DNA from: Alcaligenaceae bacterium
Lineage (GTDB): Bacteria > Pseudomonadota > Gammaproteobacteria > Burkholderiales > Burkholderiaceae_B
NCBI GenBank assembly: GCA_012727555.1
Contig: JAAYGT010000045.1
Span: 1-34,992, forward strand
Reading direction: 5' to 3'
Length of the DNA: 34,992 bases
Shown here: positions 24,374 through 33,974 of the stretch, one piece after another
Numbering within the stretch: the first letter of the stretch is position 1
Layout of the letters: each line of letters begins with the position of its first letter
Translations under genes and position numbers: made by a program
Notes under the pieces: generated by a model
What the model saw: the letters and a program-made list of their open reading frames with translations, nothing else
Databases searched by the model: none
Told to the model about the DNA's origin: nothing

Positions 24374-27067
24374 ATGAGATCAAGCTCGCTGTGCGCCGCA
24401 CAGCCCAATCTTACCCCGCTTCCCATCGCCTTGAATACTCCGGAAACGCAGCGCCTGTGCGCGCTCGACCAACTCAATATCCTGGATACGCCCCCCGATC
24501 CGGCATTCGACAACCTGACCCGCCTGGCGGTCGAAACCTTCAAGGTGCCCATCGCGCTGGTTTCATTGGTGGCTCGCGACAGGCAATGGTTCAAATCCCG
24601 CCAGGGTCTGTGCGCCACCGAAACACCGCGCTCGGTGTCTTTCTGCAATCACGTGATTCATGCCAACCGCATGCTGGTCGTTGAAAATGCGGCGACTGAT
24701 CCCCGTTTTGCAGATAACCCGCTTGTCACCGGAGACCCTCATATCCGGTTTTATGCTGGCGCGCCTGTACGCTCACCCGAGGGTTTCCTGATCGGCACGC
24801 TGTGTATCATCGACACCCGGCCACGCACCTTCGAAGCGGCCGAGCGCAGACTGCTCACGCTCATGGCCAGTCAGGCCGACCAACTGATCCGCCTGCACGG
24901 CCAGGGTCATGAACTGGACCAGGCCACACAGGACACCACAACAACCACCGCGCGCTACCAGGCCATTTTCAAGGGCGCCGCTGCCGGTATCGTACGCATC
25001 AACGGGCTGGGCAAGGTTCTGGAAATCAACGATTCCGCGCTGCAGATGCTCGGCTATCAAGCCCATGACCTGATCGGCAAGAACGTGAACACGCTGATGC
25101 CGACGCAATGGAGCCACGCCCACGATGGCTACCTGGCTGCGTACCAGAGCACCGGGCACGCGAAAATCATCGGCAAGGGCCGCGAGGTTCAGGCCTTGCA
25201 CCGCAACGGCCAGGTCATTCCCGTGCATCTGGCCGTTAGTGAAGTGCATTACGACACCAACCACCCCGCAGAAAAACAACCTGCCGAACGCGAATTCATC
25301 GGCATTTTGTCCGACCTGCGCGATATCCATTCGGCGCGTAACAGCGAAGCCCAGGAACGTGCCTTGCTGCAGGTGCTGCACACGGGCCTGACCGACTACC
25401 ACGCGCTGGTGTCGGGCAATACCCTGTGGCGCTTTCTGAAAGAGGCCCTGAAAAACCTGACAGGCAGCCAGTATGCCCTGATCGGTGAAGTCATTGAACA
25501 TCAGGGCGGACACGCCCTGAAGATTCACGCCATGACCGACCTGGCCTGGAACGAACAAGCACGGCAACTGCGTGAAAACCTGATGAACGGCAGCGCCTTG
25601 CTCACCAACCCTGACACCTTGCTGGGCCGGGTTTTCACACGCGGCGAAGTCATTCTTGACAACGCCATGACCCATACCCCCCACGGCCCCACCGTGCCAC
25701 AGGGCCACCCCACCCTGCACCGTTTCCTGGGCGTGCCCATTCTCGACCGCGGCAAAGTCATTGGCATGTTCGCCATTGCCAACGCACAGAACGACTACGA
25801 TCAGGCTCTGGTGAAATGGCTGGAACCGTTTACATCAACCTGCGCCCTGCTGATCAATCTGTACAGGCAACTGAACGAACAAAGGCAGTTCATGCAGGAA
25901 CTGCAACAGGCACGCGACCTGGCCGAGCGCTCAAGCCAGGCCAAGACCGAATTCCTGTCCTCGATGAGCCATGAATTGCGCACGCCGTTGAATGCGATCC
26001 TGGGTTTTGCCCAATTGTTGCTCAATGGCAAGCAACCGCTCACCGAACGCCAGCAACGACAGGCTGACCAGATACTGCGCAGCGGCCGCCATCTGCTGAA
26101 TCTGATCAATGAAGTGCTTGACCTGGCCCGCATCGAATCGGGCAACATGCAGGTTTCCATCGAGCCGATCCAGGTGACCGATGTCATGCGCGAGGCACTG
26201 GAAATCCTGAGCCCGATCGCCGCACAGCACGGCATTACCCTGACCCCCCCAGCCGAAGGCACCTGCACACTGCGGATCATGGCCGATTACACCCGCCTGA
26301 AACAGGTACTGATCAACCTGATCAGCAATGCCATCAAATACAATCGGCCCAACGGCACCGTCACACTGCACTGCTCAGCAGGGCCGGAAACCCTGCGCAT
26401 CCACGTGACCGACACCGGCAACGGCATTCCCGAACACAAACTGAACGACCTGTTTCAACCCTTCAATCGCCTGGGTGCGGAAGCCGGCAGCATCGAGGGC
26501 ACAGGCGTGGGGCTGGCACTGACCCGCAAACTGGTGCAACTGATGCAAGGCGTGATCGGCGTCAACAGCCAGGTGGGTCAGGGCAGCGAATTCTGGTTCG
26601 ATCTGCCGCTGGCCGAACGGCGCGAAAGGCGTTCCGCAGTGGTTGAAACCACGACCACGGAAACCGCCACCCAGGGTATGGAAACCGCACACCGCCGGGT
26701 GCTTTACATTGAAGACAATCCCGCCAACCAGCGGTTGATCCAGGATGTCTTCGATGATCTGGGCGGCGTTCGACTGCAATGCGTCCATTCTGCTGAAGTC
26801 GGCATGGAACTGGCCTGCTCCGACCCGCCTGACCTGATCCTCATGGACATTGATCTGCCCGGCATGAACGGCTTTGACGCCCAGCAACTGCTCAGCAGCA
26901 ACCCGCTGACCCGCCATATTCCTGTCGTGGGCGTATCCGCAGGTGCTTCGCCACGCGACATCACCCAGGCCAGGATGGCCGGCTTTGCCGACTACCTGAC
27001 CAAACCTTTTGACATCACCATTCTGACCGAACGGCTGACTGCATTGTTGAACACACGGAACATGTAA
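24374..27067 (+). CDS. Hybrid sensor histidine kinase (GAF-PAS-GAF-HK-REC)
   Basis: 897-residue protein without membrane segments, thus cytoplasmic. Domains in order: a GAF (about 25-165, with LDTPPDPAFDNLTRLA and FYAGAPVRSPEGFLIGTLCI), a PAS (about 195-305, with GIVRINGLGKVLEINDSALQML), a second GAF (about 340-500), a HisKA dimerisation domain with phospho-acceptor His533 (SMSHELRTPLN), an HATPase (N box LINLISNAIKYN, G box GTGVGLAL) and a receiver with Asp825 (LILMDIDLPGMNG). The start is uncertain: the ATG at 24374 has no ribosome site and a -10-like TACAAT stands just before it. The upstream frame start at 24311 is unlikely. It overlaps the next gene by one base (TAATG), so its partner is that REC-GGDEF-EAL protein. 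Confidence 0.9.
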   Translation: MRSSSLCAAQPNLTPLPIALNTPETQRLCALDQLNILDTPPDPAFDNLTRLAVETFKVPIALVSLVARDRQWFKSRQGLCATETPRSVSFCNHVIHANRMLVVENAATDPRFADNPLVTGDPHIRFYAGAPVRSPEGFLIGTLCIIDTRPRTFEAAERRLLTLMASQADQLIRLHGQGHELDQATQDTTTTTARYQAIFKGAAAGIVRINGLGKVLEINDSALQMLGYQAHDLIGKNVNTLMPTQWSHAHDGYLAAYQSTGHAKIIGKGREVQALHRNGQVIPVHLAVSEVHYDTNHPAEKQPAEREFIGILSDLRDIHSARNSEAQERALLQVLHTGLTDYHALVSGNTLWRFLKEALKNLTGSQYALIGEVIEHQGGHALKIHAMTDLAWNEQARQLRENLMNGSALLTNPDTLLGRVFTRGEVILDNAMTHTPHGPTVPQGHPTLHRFLGVPILDRGKVIGMFAIANAQNDYDQALVKWLEPFTSTCALLINLYRQLNEQRQFMQELQQARDLAERSSQAKTEFLSSMSHELRTPLNAILGFAQLLLNGKQPLTERQQRQADQILRSGRHLLNLINEVLDLARIESGNMQVSIEPIQVTDVMREALEILSPIAAQHGITLTPPAEGTCTLRIMADYTRLKQVLINLISNAIKYNRPNGTVTLHCSAGPETLRIHVTDTGNGIPEHKLNDLFQPFNRLGAEAGSIEGTGVGLALTRKLVQLMQGVIGVNSQVGQGSEFWFDLPLAERRERRSAVVETTTTETATQGMETAHRRVLYIEDNPANQRLIQDVFDDLGGVRLQCVHSAEVGMELACSDPPDLILMDIDLPGMNGFDAQQLLSSNPLTRHIPVVGVSAGASPRDITQARMAGFADYLTKPFDITILTERLTALLNTRNM

Positions 27068-28845
27068 TGAGCTCTACCGAAAGCGTCCCGGCCCAAGCCG
27101 ACATTCTGGTGGTCGACGACAACCCGGCCAATGTCGAGTTGCTGCTTGATCTGCTTGAAGATGAGGGCTACACACGCCTTGAGGGCCTGACCGATCCGTT
27201 GCGAGTCGAATCACGCATCGAGCAACGTATTCCTGATCTGATCCTGCTTGACGTACGCATGCCGGGCCTGGGCGGCCTGGAACTGATGGAACGACTTAAA
27301 GCCCGACTGGGTGACCGGATGCCGGCCGTTATTGTGCTGACCGCCCAGACCGATGAACAAACCCGCTATCAGGCACTGAACCTGGGCGCTCGCGACTTCC
27401 TGACCAAACCGTTCGACCACGTTGAGGTTCTGAAACGTATTCTGAACACGCTGCAACTTCAGCAACTCATGACCGAGCGTACCGAACGGGCTGACCTGCT
27501 TGAGGGCCTGGTGGCCGACCGCACCGTAGCGCTGGAACGCCTGTCACGCCAGGACCCGGTCACCGGCCTGCCCAACCGCCGGGCCTTGCTTGAGCACCTG
27601 CAGGAACGGCACATGCGTCATGCCGATACGGGCGTGTTTTTCATGACCCTCGAAGGTACCGATGAAATTGCCCGCCTGCATGGTTATGCCGTTGCGGATC
27701 AGCTGATGCTGGCCGTGTGCCGGCGTCTGCGTGAACTACCCGGGGTTCCGCCCGCCTTCATCGGCGTCTGGAACAGTTCCGAATGGATTCTCGTTTACCA
27801 CGAACGAATCGATGACACGCGGGCCGGCGACATCGCACGCCCCATACTGCACGCGTTTGCCACACCCTTCACGGTGGATCATCTGGCCTTGCATGTTCGA
27901 ACACGCATCGGTGTCAGCGCCAGCATGGAACCGCGCACCCCTGAACAACTGATCCGTTTTGCGGCACTGGCACTGCCTGCTCTTGACGGGCTCTGGCAAG
28001 GCTATTCACCGGAGCTCGAATCGGCCCTGCTGCGACGCACACAATTGCGCGACGCACTGCGTAAAGCCATCGACCACGACGAGTTTCATTTGTTGTACCA
28101 GCCCAAGGTTTCGCTGAAAACAGGCCAGGTGGTGGGCGCAGAAACGCTGCTGCGCTGGGACTGCCCCGGGTTTGGCCGCGTCTCGCCGGTGGAGTTCATC
28201 CCTCTGGCGGAAGCCAGCGGTGAAATCATACGACTGGGCGAATGGGTGGTGCGTCAATCAGTGCAGGCACTGGCACGCTGGCGCGCGGCAAGCCTTGTCG
28301 ATGACGCCTTCACACTGGCCGTGAATGTGGCCAGCGTTCAGCTCATGCAGCACGATTTTGCGCAACGACTGATCAGCCTGGTTACACAATCGGGCCTGCC
28401 CACCCGTGTTTTTGAAGTTGAAGTGACCGAGTCCGGCCTCATGCAGGACATGACACTGGCCATGCGGCAACTCGAAGCCTTGTCCGAGGCCGGCATTCGT
28501 GTGGCCATCGATGATTTTGGTACGGGGTACTCATCGCTGGCTTACCTGAAATCGCTGCCTGTTTCCGTTCTTAAAATCGACCGTGCTTTTATCCGTGACC
28601 TGCACCAGAACATGCAGGACCAACGCCTGACCGGCACCGTAATCGACATGGCGCGCCACTTTCAGTTCATGACCGTTGCTGAAGGGGTGGAACAGGTCGA
28701 ACAACTGGACCGGCTGATCGAAATGGGCTGCGACCTTGGGCAAGGTTATATGTTCGCTCCACCGCTCAAGGAAGAGGCTTTGCTGACACTGGCCGCAACA
28801 GGCTTTGGCCACCTTGAAGCCTTTCAGGTACAACAGGGCCGCTGA
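27067..28845 (+). CDS. Response regulator with degenerate GGDEF and EAL domains
   Basis: 592 residues in three domains. A receiver (about 1-125) has DDNPANVELLL, phospho-acceptor Asp62 (LILLDVRMPG) and a Lys in TKPF. A coiled-coil linker (about 125-165) follows. The GGDEF domain (about 165-320) is degenerate: the signature reads NSSEW, so it should not make c-di-GMP. The EAL domain (about 340-585) keeps the working residues: ETL in place of EAL, NVAS, EVTES, DDFGTGYSSL, LKID and EGVEQ, so it probably hydrolyses c-di-GMP. The kinase encoded upstream, with TAATG overlap, presumably phosphorylates it. This would be a sensor-controlled c-di-GMP phosphodiesterase, as inference. Confidence 0.9.
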   Translation: MSSTESVPAQADILVVDDNPANVELLLDLLEDEGYTRLEGLTDPLRVESRIEQRIPDLILLDVRMPGLGGLELMERLKARLGDRMPAVIVLTAQTDEQTRYQALNLGARDFLTKPFDHVEVLKRILNTLQLQQLMTERTERADLLEGLVADRTVALERLSRQDPVTGLPNRRALLEHLQERHMRHADTGVFFMTLEGTDEIARLHGYAVADQLMLAVCRRLRELPGVPPAFIGVWNSSEWILVYHERIDDTRAGDIARPILHAFATPFTVDHLALHVRTRIGVSASMEPRTPEQLIRFAALALPALDGLWQGYSPELESALLRRTQLRDALRKAIDHDEFHLLYQPKVSLKTGQVVGAETLLRWDCPGFGRVSPVEFIPLAEASGEIIRLGEWVVRQSVQALARWRAASLVDDAFTLAVNVASVQLMQHDFAQRLISLVTQSGLPTRVFEVEVTESGLMQDMTLAMRQLEALSEAGIRVAIDDFGTGYSSLAYLKSLPVSVLKIDRAFIRDLHQNMQDQRLTGTVIDMARHFQFMTVAEGVEQVEQLDRLIEMGCDLGQGYMFAPPLKEEALLTLAATGFGHLEAFQVQQGR

Positions 28846-28927
28846 ACGGATTTGTCATGCTCCCACGATTGTCTGCCACCCCCGGATATGCTAAACCACT
28901 AAGCTGCACTGACTCCGGGATACCTTC

Positions 28928-29257
28928 ATGCTTTCGTTTCTGGACTCCAGGCTAGCCCTGCACGTGGCGGCCGACGATGCCGCCAACCTGCTGCATGTGC
29001 TGAGCCATGAAGATCGGCTGATCATTCTGCATCGGCTACTGGAACACAGCAGTTTGTCGCTGTCGGAACTACAGCACTTGACACACCTTTCAATGAACAC
29101 GCTGCAAAGCCACCTGACCACCTTGTGCAATCAAGGCATACTTTCCGCAGTGAATCGCAATGATCGTGTTCACTACCAGATGGTAGACACCCGCGCCACA
29201 CAGATTATGCGCCTGCTCGATACGCTGCACTTCAACCAGAACGAGTCAGGCGTTTGA
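28928..29257 (+). CDS. ArsR-like winged-helix regulator
   Basis: 109 residues. The central part reads LSHEDRLIILHRLLEHSSLSLSELQHLTHL, then NTLQSHLTTLCNQGILSAVNRNDRVHYQM, the pattern of the ArsR winged helix (PF01022/PF12840), with the recognition helix near NTLQSHLTTL. It lacks the metal-binding ELCVCDL-type motif and has only one cysteine, so it is probably not a metal sensor. It lies just ahead of the ABC importer operon, 216 bases upstream, and may regulate it. A weak ribosome site precedes the ATG. Confidence 0.8.
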   Translation: MLSFLDSRLALHVAADDAANLLHVLSHEDRLIILHRLLEHSSLSLSELQHLTHLSMNTLQSHLTTLCNQGILSAVNRNDRVHYQMVDTRATQIMRLLDTLHFNQNESGV

Positions 29258-29390
29258 ACGACGCCTGACCCATCACCCGGCACAGGCCACTGTTGAGCGC
29301 CAGGCAGGGGCTGCTGCTCTTGCGCCTCGTAAAATCGAACAAAACCCCGGCGCCAGACACACTTTTGTGCCGGAATCACCACCTTTGCAA

Positions 29391-29420
29391 CAAAAAGTGG
29401 AATGCCCCCTCCCACTTTTG
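29391..29420 (+). promoter_or_regulatory. Inverted repeat upstream of the ABC importer
   Basis: CAAAAAGTGG (29391-29400) and CCCACTTTTG (29411-29420) are near-perfect inverted repeats, nine bases of stem spaced by ten. A second related palindrome, CACACTTTTGTG, is at 29369-29380. A -10-like TAATAAT is at 29432-29438, and the SBP gene starts 35 bases later. This fits an operator for the ArsR-like regulator next door; no good -35 was found. Confidence 0.45.
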
Positions 29421-29472
29421 CGCGTGACAGGTAATAATCCGTGGGTCACACACAGACCCTCGGAGACACGCC

Positions 29473-30792
29473 ATGAAACGCTCGCTCAAACCTTTGCTGG
29501 CTGCCTTGCTGCTGGCGGCCACCGGCCCGGCTCTTGCCGGCACCGTCACAGTCATCACGTCGTTCCCGAAAGAACTGACCCAGGCCTACAAAGCGGCTTT
29601 TGAAAAAGCCAATCCTGGCATCACGCTGGAAATCCTGAACAAGAACACCGTATCAGGCATTGCCTATGTACGCGAAACCGAAGCCGGCAAACGGCCAGAA
29701 GTGTTCTGGGCCAGTGCACCCGACGCCTTTGAAGTGCTGGCACAGGCCAACCTGCTGGAAAAAGCCGGCGATGTCCTGAACCCCGCTGTTCCCGACAAAA
29801 TCGGCAGCTTCCCCATCAATGATCCCAACGGTTTGTTCATGGGCCAGGCGCTGGCCGGCTACGGCATCATGTACAACACCCGCCTGATCAAAGCCAAGAA
29901 ACTGCCTGCCCCCACCACCTGGCACGACCTGCTCAAACCTGAATGGTTCGGCAACGTGGGCATTACCTCACCTTCGCGTTCGGGCACCATGCACCTGACC
30001 GTTGAAACCATTTTGCAAGGCGAAGGCTGGGATCAGGGCTGGAACACTTTGCTGCGCATGTCGGGTAACAGTGCGGCCATTACCGAACGCTCATTCGGGG
30101 TACCTGACGGCGTCAACAACGGCCAGTTCGGTGCTGGCCCGGTGATCGACTTCTTCGGCCTGTCCAGCAAGTACTCCAAGTTCCCCGTCGATTTTGTTTA
30201 CCCTGAAGAAACATCCATCGTACCAGCCAACATTGCCCTGATTGCCGGGGCAAAGAACACCGAAGAAGGCAAAAAATTCATTGCCTACACCCTGAGCAAA
30301 GAAGGCCAGGAATTGTTGCTGCGCCCGGAAATCTCCCGTCTGCCGGTCTTGCCCTACAGCAAAATGAGCAACATTCCGGAAGGCTACCCCGATCCGGGCC
30401 AGATCGCTGCACGCAGCAAAGTGCAATTCAATGTCGATCTGTCACAAAACCGCTACTACATCGTGCAGTCGCTGTTTGACCAGACCATCACGTTCCGTCA
30501 TGCCGATCTGCAAAAAGCCACCAAAGCCATTCTCGATGCAGAAGCCAAACTGGCCGGCAAGCCCAACGACAAAGCCCGCCAGCTACTCGATGAAGCCCGC
30601 AAACTGGCCTTTGCACCGTTGCTGAACAAAGCCCAGGCGGAAGATCCCGAACTGGTCGCCTTGTTCAAGGCCAACAAGAAAGATGCCGACGTCAGCCAGA
30701 AGCTGTCGAAGATCCAGGGCGACTGGAACAGCCAGGCCAAGGCCAACTACGAAAAAGCCCAGGCACTGGCCAACGAGGCTACAAAGCTTTAA
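29473..30792 (+). CDS. ABC importer periplasmic binding protein (FbpA/PgtC class)
   Basis: 439-residue periplasmic protein. A signal peptide is visible, cut near ALA/GTV. The core resembles the type II binding proteins of the iron, 2-aminoethylphosphonate and phosphoglycerate groups: VTVITSFPKELTQAYKAAF at the start, GYGIMYNTRLIKAKKLP, DLLKPEWFGNVGITSPSRSG. Residues about 336-439 are a helical, Lys/Ala-rich tail beyond the size of FbpA (about 330). A Tyr pair (NRYYIV) occurs late, but its role as an iron ligand is not certain. GGAG stands eight bases before the ATG. It is first in an operon with permease and ATPase. The ligand cannot be assigned safely. Confidence 0.85.
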   Translation: MKRSLKPLLAALLLAATGPALAGTVTVITSFPKELTQAYKAAFEKANPGITLEILNKNTVSGIAYVRETEAGKRPEVFWASAPDAFEVLAQANLLEKAGDVLNPAVPDKIGSFPINDPNGLFMGQALAGYGIMYNTRLIKAKKLPAPTTWHDLLKPEWFGNVGITSPSRSGTMHLTVETILQGEGWDQGWNTLLRMSGNSAAITERSFGVPDGVNNGQFGAGPVIDFFGLSSKYSKFPVDFVYPEETSIVPANIALIAGAKNTEEGKKFIAYTLSKEGQELLLRPEISRLPVLPYSKMSNIPEGYPDPGQIAARSKVQFNVDLSQNRYYIVQSLFDQTITFRHADLQKATKAILDAEAKLAGKPNDKARQLLDEARKLAFAPLLNKAQAEDPELVALFKANKKDADVSQKLSKIQGDWNSQAKANYEKAQALANEATKL

Positions 30793-30846
30793 ACACGCAA
30801 CGCCACTGGCACAGCGTTCTGGAAACGATGTCTGTCCATGGCACAC

Positions 30847-30874
30847 GCGGCTCGGGTCAAACCACCCGGGCCGC
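30847..30874 (+). other. Intercistronic hairpin between binding protein and permease
   Basis: GCGGCTCGGG and CCCGGGCCGC form a ten-base-pair stem (one T-G pair) around eight bases. No T-tract follows, so it is not a standard terminator. Such hairpins often protect the 3' end of the highly expressed binding-protein message in ABC operons. Confidence 0.6.
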
Positions 30875-30894
30875 TCGCGCGACCCACGTTAATC

Positions 30895-30903
30895 TGTTAT
30901 AAA
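30895..30903 (+). promoter_or_regulatory. Possible internal extended -10 promoter
   Basis: TGTTATAAA is a TGn-TATAAA extended -10, 71 bases before the permease start. No -35 was identified. It could supply a separate transcript for permease and ATPase. Confidence 0.35.
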
Positions 30904-30974
30904 GCCCAGCCCTGACACAGGCTGTTGCAAATCAGTGTCGTCCTGCATTCCGGATTCCTGCCCACGAGACCCCC

Positions 30975-32687
30975 ATGACTGGTTCATTTTCATCACGCTT
31001 TCCCCCGGGACTGACCATTCTGGCCTTGCTGGTCGTGGCCTTTCTGGCCGTGTTTCTGGTCATCCCTGTCGGCAGCGTTTTCTATACCGCATTCGTCAAT
31101 GCGGACGGCAGCTTCACACTGGGCCATTTCGGCGCGTTTTTTCATCAAACGCTGCTGAAGGAATCGTTCGTCAACAGCCTGTATGTGGCGCTGGCATCCA
31201 CGTTTTTCGCCTCGCTGATCGCAATACCTCTGGCCTATCTGACCATCCGTTTCCAGTTTCGCGGCGCGCTGATCATCCAGACCCTGGGCGTACTGCCCCT
31301 GATCATGCCCCCGTTTGTGGGCGCCGTGGCCATGCAACTGCTGTTTGGCCGCTCGGGCAGCCTGAACCTGTTGCTTGATGACTGGTTCGGCATCACCGTT
31401 CCCATCATGGATGGCCTGAACGGCATCATTTTTGTGGAAGCCCTGCATTACTTTCCCTTCATTCTGATGAACCTGACCGTGGCCCTGCGCAATATCGATG
31501 GTGCCATGGAAGAGGCGGCACTGAACCTGGGTGCCCGGGGCTGGCGCCTGTTTCGCCGGGTCATTTTCCCGCTGGCCCTGCCCGGCTACGTGGCGGGCGC
31601 TTCGCTGGTATTTGTGAAGGTGTTTGACGACCTGGGCACGCCACTGGTGCTGGGCACCACCAATATGTTGGCGCCCCAGGCCTATTTGCGCATCACCCAG
31701 GTGGGGCTGGACGACCCGCTGGGCTATGTGATCAGCGTGATCATGATCGCTTTTTCCATTCTGGCGCTGTGGCTGTCGGCCAGTGTGCTGAAGGGCAAAG
31801 ACTATTCCACCCTGCAAAAGGGCGGCAGTTCATTGCAGCAACGCCGCCTGAATCCGATGCAAAGTGTGCTGGCCTACGGCTGGATTGCCTTTGTACTGCT
31901 GCTGGTGCTGTCGCCGCACTTTGGTGTGCTGATGCTGTCGCTGGCCACCGTCTGGAGCTACGCCCCCCTGCCGGATGGCTACACCCTGGCGCACTATGCC
32001 ACCGTGTTCCAGGATTCCCAGGGCATGATCAAGAATACCCTGCTCTACTGCGGCCTGGCCGCCGGCATTGACGTGATCCTGGGCACGGCGATTGCGTACC
32101 TCATGTTGCGTACCCGCATGCCATCGCGTCAGTGGCTGGACTGGATCGCATCGGCTGCCCTGGCCGTACCGGGCATTGTGCTGGCCATCGGCTTCATGCG
32201 CACATTCCGCAACCTGGAGATCCCGGGCACGGACATCAGCCTGACCGCCACCTGGTTCCTGATCATGATCGCCTACGCCGTACGGCGCCTGCCCTATGCG
32301 TTGCGATCCTGTGTGGCTGCCCTGCAGCAGGTCAACAGTTCCCTGGAAGAGGCCGCCGCCTCGCTCGGTGCCAACAAGTTCCGCACGATACGGCGCGTGG
32401 TCATTCCCCTGATGGCCGGTGGCATGCTGGCCGGCTTTGTCACCAGCTTCATCACGGCCGCTGTTGAATTGTCGGCCACAATCATGCTGGTCACGCGCGA
32501 CAGCGATGCCCCCATGAGCTATGGCATTTACCTGTATATGCAAAGCGCTTCAGGCCGCGGCCCGGGCGCTGCCCTGGGTGTGCTGGCTGTTGTGGTGGTG
32601 GCCATTGGCACCTATGTTTCCCATATCATCGTCGAGCGTGCCTCGGCACGTCAGCGCCCTGTCCGGGCGCCTGGAACCGCATCATGA
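30975..32687 (+). CDS. ABC importer permease, fused double domain (FbpB-like)
   Basis: 570-residue inner-membrane protein with two BPD_transp_1 domains joined in one chain, about twelve helices. Each has an EAA loop that contacts the ATPase: EEAALNLGARGWRLFRRVIFPLALPG in the first half and EEAAASLGANKFRTIRRVVIPLMAGG in the second. This fused form is typical of iron(III) and related importers. Its stop overlaps the ATPase start (ATGA). It starts 182 bases after the binding-protein gene, with only a weak GAG upstream. Confidence 0.93.
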   Translation: MTGSFSSRFPPGLTILALLVVAFLAVFLVIPVGSVFYTAFVNADGSFTLGHFGAFFHQTLLKESFVNSLYVALASTFFASLIAIPLAYLTIRFQFRGALIIQTLGVLPLIMPPFVGAVAMQLLFGRSGSLNLLLDDWFGITVPIMDGLNGIIFVEALHYFPFILMNLTVALRNIDGAMEEAALNLGARGWRLFRRVIFPLALPGYVAGASLVFVKVFDDLGTPLVLGTTNMLAPQAYLRITQVGLDDPLGYVISVIMIAFSILALWLSASVLKGKDYSTLQKGGSSLQQRRLNPMQSVLAYGWIAFVLLLVLSPHFGVLMLSLATVWSYAPLPDGYTLAHYATVFQDSQGMIKNTLLYCGLAAGIDVILGTAIAYLMLRTRMPSRQWLDWIASAALAVPGIVLAIGFMRTFRNLEIPGTDISLTATWFLIMIAYAVRRLPYALRSCVAALQQVNSSLEEAAASLGANKFRTIRRVVIPLMAGGMLAGFVTSFITAAVELSATIMLVTRDSDAPMSYGIYLYMQSASGRGPGAALGVLAVVVVAIGTYVSHIIVERASARQRPVRAPGTAS

Positions 32688-33769
32688 ACAAAGTCAGCGT
32701 CGAATGTCGCAATATCCGTCTTTCCTACGGCAGCACCGAGGTGCTGAAAGACATCAATCTGCAGATCGAACCCGGTGAGTTCTTTGCCCTGCTCGGCCCC
32801 TCGGGGTCAGGAAAATCCACCCTGCTGCGCCTGATTGCCGGCTTCAACCAGCACAGCGCCGGCCAGTTGCTGGTCGATGGCAAGGACATCAGCCAGGTGC
32901 CGCCGCACAAGCGCAATATCGGCATGGTGTTCCAGAGCTACGCCCTGTGGCCGCATATGAACGTTTGGGACAACGTGGCGTTTGGTCTGGTTGAGCGTAA
33001 AGTGCGTCGCAAGGAAATTCGCGAACGCGTGGGTGCGGCACTTGATCTGGTGGGGTTGTCGGGTTTTGCCAAGCGACGCCCCAATGAACTGTCGGGTGGC
33101 CAGCAGCAGCGCGTTGCCCTGGCACGCACCATCGTGATCGAGCCCCAGGTTCTGCTGCTCGACGAACCGTTGTCGAACCTGGACAAAAACCTGCGCGTGC
33201 AGATGCGCCAGGAATTGCTTTCCCTGCAACGGCGCCTGGGCATTACCACCATTTTCGTGACACACGACCAGGAAGAGGCCATGACGACCGCCGACCGCAT
33301 GGCGGTTATGGATCAGGGGATTGTGCAGCAAGTGGGCGCACCGTATGAACTGTTCGATTACCCGCGCAACCGTTTCGTCGCCGATTTCGTGGGCACCATG
33401 AACGTGGTTCCGGCCCGCGTGAAAAGCCGTAACGACAGCTTGATCACCATGGAACTGGACGGTGCCGGCTTCATTGACCTGGCTGTCGTACACGATTCAC
33501 CGTCAGGTGACACCTTGAACCTCAGTTTCCGCCCGCATACCGTGCAACTGGAAACCGGCAAACTGTGGGGAGAATCGCGTTTCCTGTGGTTCCCCGGCAC
33601 CGTGGAGCACAGCGAGTTTCTGGGTGAATTCACCCGCTACGAAGTGCGCCTGGGCCAGCACAAACTGGTGGCGGATCAACCCCACTATGCCGGTCGGGCC
33701 CTGTATGCGCCGGGCACCGAATTGATGGTTGGCCTGGAGCCGGCCCAGATCAGGCTACTGCCGGGCTGA
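32684..33769 (+). CDS. ABC importer ATPase (FbpC/PotA-like)
   Basis: 361 residues. The cytoplasmic ATPase has Walker A GPSGSGKST (residues 38-46), Q-loop VFQSYALWPHM, signature LSGGQQQR, Walker B VLLLDEP, D-loop SNLD and H-loop THDQEEA, all intact. A C-terminal regulatory TOBE domain of about 110 residues follows, which suggests a large solute or inorganic substrate group. It overlaps the permease gene by four bases. It is the last gene of the operon. Confidence 0.95.
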   Translation: MNKVSVECRNIRLSYGSTEVLKDINLQIEPGEFFALLGPSGSGKSTLLRLIAGFNQHSAGQLLVDGKDISQVPPHKRNIGMVFQSYALWPHMNVWDNVAFGLVERKVRRKEIRERVGAALDLVGLSGFAKRRPNELSGGQQQRVALARTIVIEPQVLLLDEPLSNLDKNLRVQMRQELLSLQRRLGITTIFVTHDQEEAMTTADRMAVMDQGIVQQVGAPYELFDYPRNRFVADFVGTMNVVPARVKSRNDSLITMELDGAGFIDLAVVHDSPSGDTLNLSFRPHTVQLETGKLWGESRFLWFPGTVEHSEFLGEFTRYEVRLGQHKLVADQPHYAGRALYAPGTELMVGLEPAQIRLLPG

Positions 33770-33856
33770 GCGAAACCGGGAAGCTGGCCACCTTGTCGAT
33801 CTAAACCTTGGTGTGCTTAAAAACCACAACAAAAAAGCACAACTACCACGATAAAG

Positions 33857-33898
33857 TTACAATTAATCGCACCAACCTTTAGAATCATTCATGATTCT
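33857..33898 (+). promoter_or_regulatory. Promoter with palindromic operator ahead of the GGDEF gene
   Basis: TTACAA (33857-33862) and TAGAAT (33880-33885) are spaced by 17 bases. Across the -10 lies AGAATCAT-TC-ATGATTCT (33881-33898), a perfect palindrome of eight-base arms. It looks like a repressor site. The -35 match is weak (3 of 6). The remaining DNA of 33770-34066 has no gene. Confidence 0.45.
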
Positions 33899-33974
33899 TC
33901 AGGGTGGTCACGCCTGCATTGGCCTTTCGTGGCAAAAATGTGCTCCGCGCGTGGTGCAGGTGGTTCCCGTTCCT

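Noticed and set aside
33881-33898. Second Fur box
   Set aside because: The palindrome AGAATCAT-TC-ATGATTCT has its half-sites in the opposite order to the Fur consensus.
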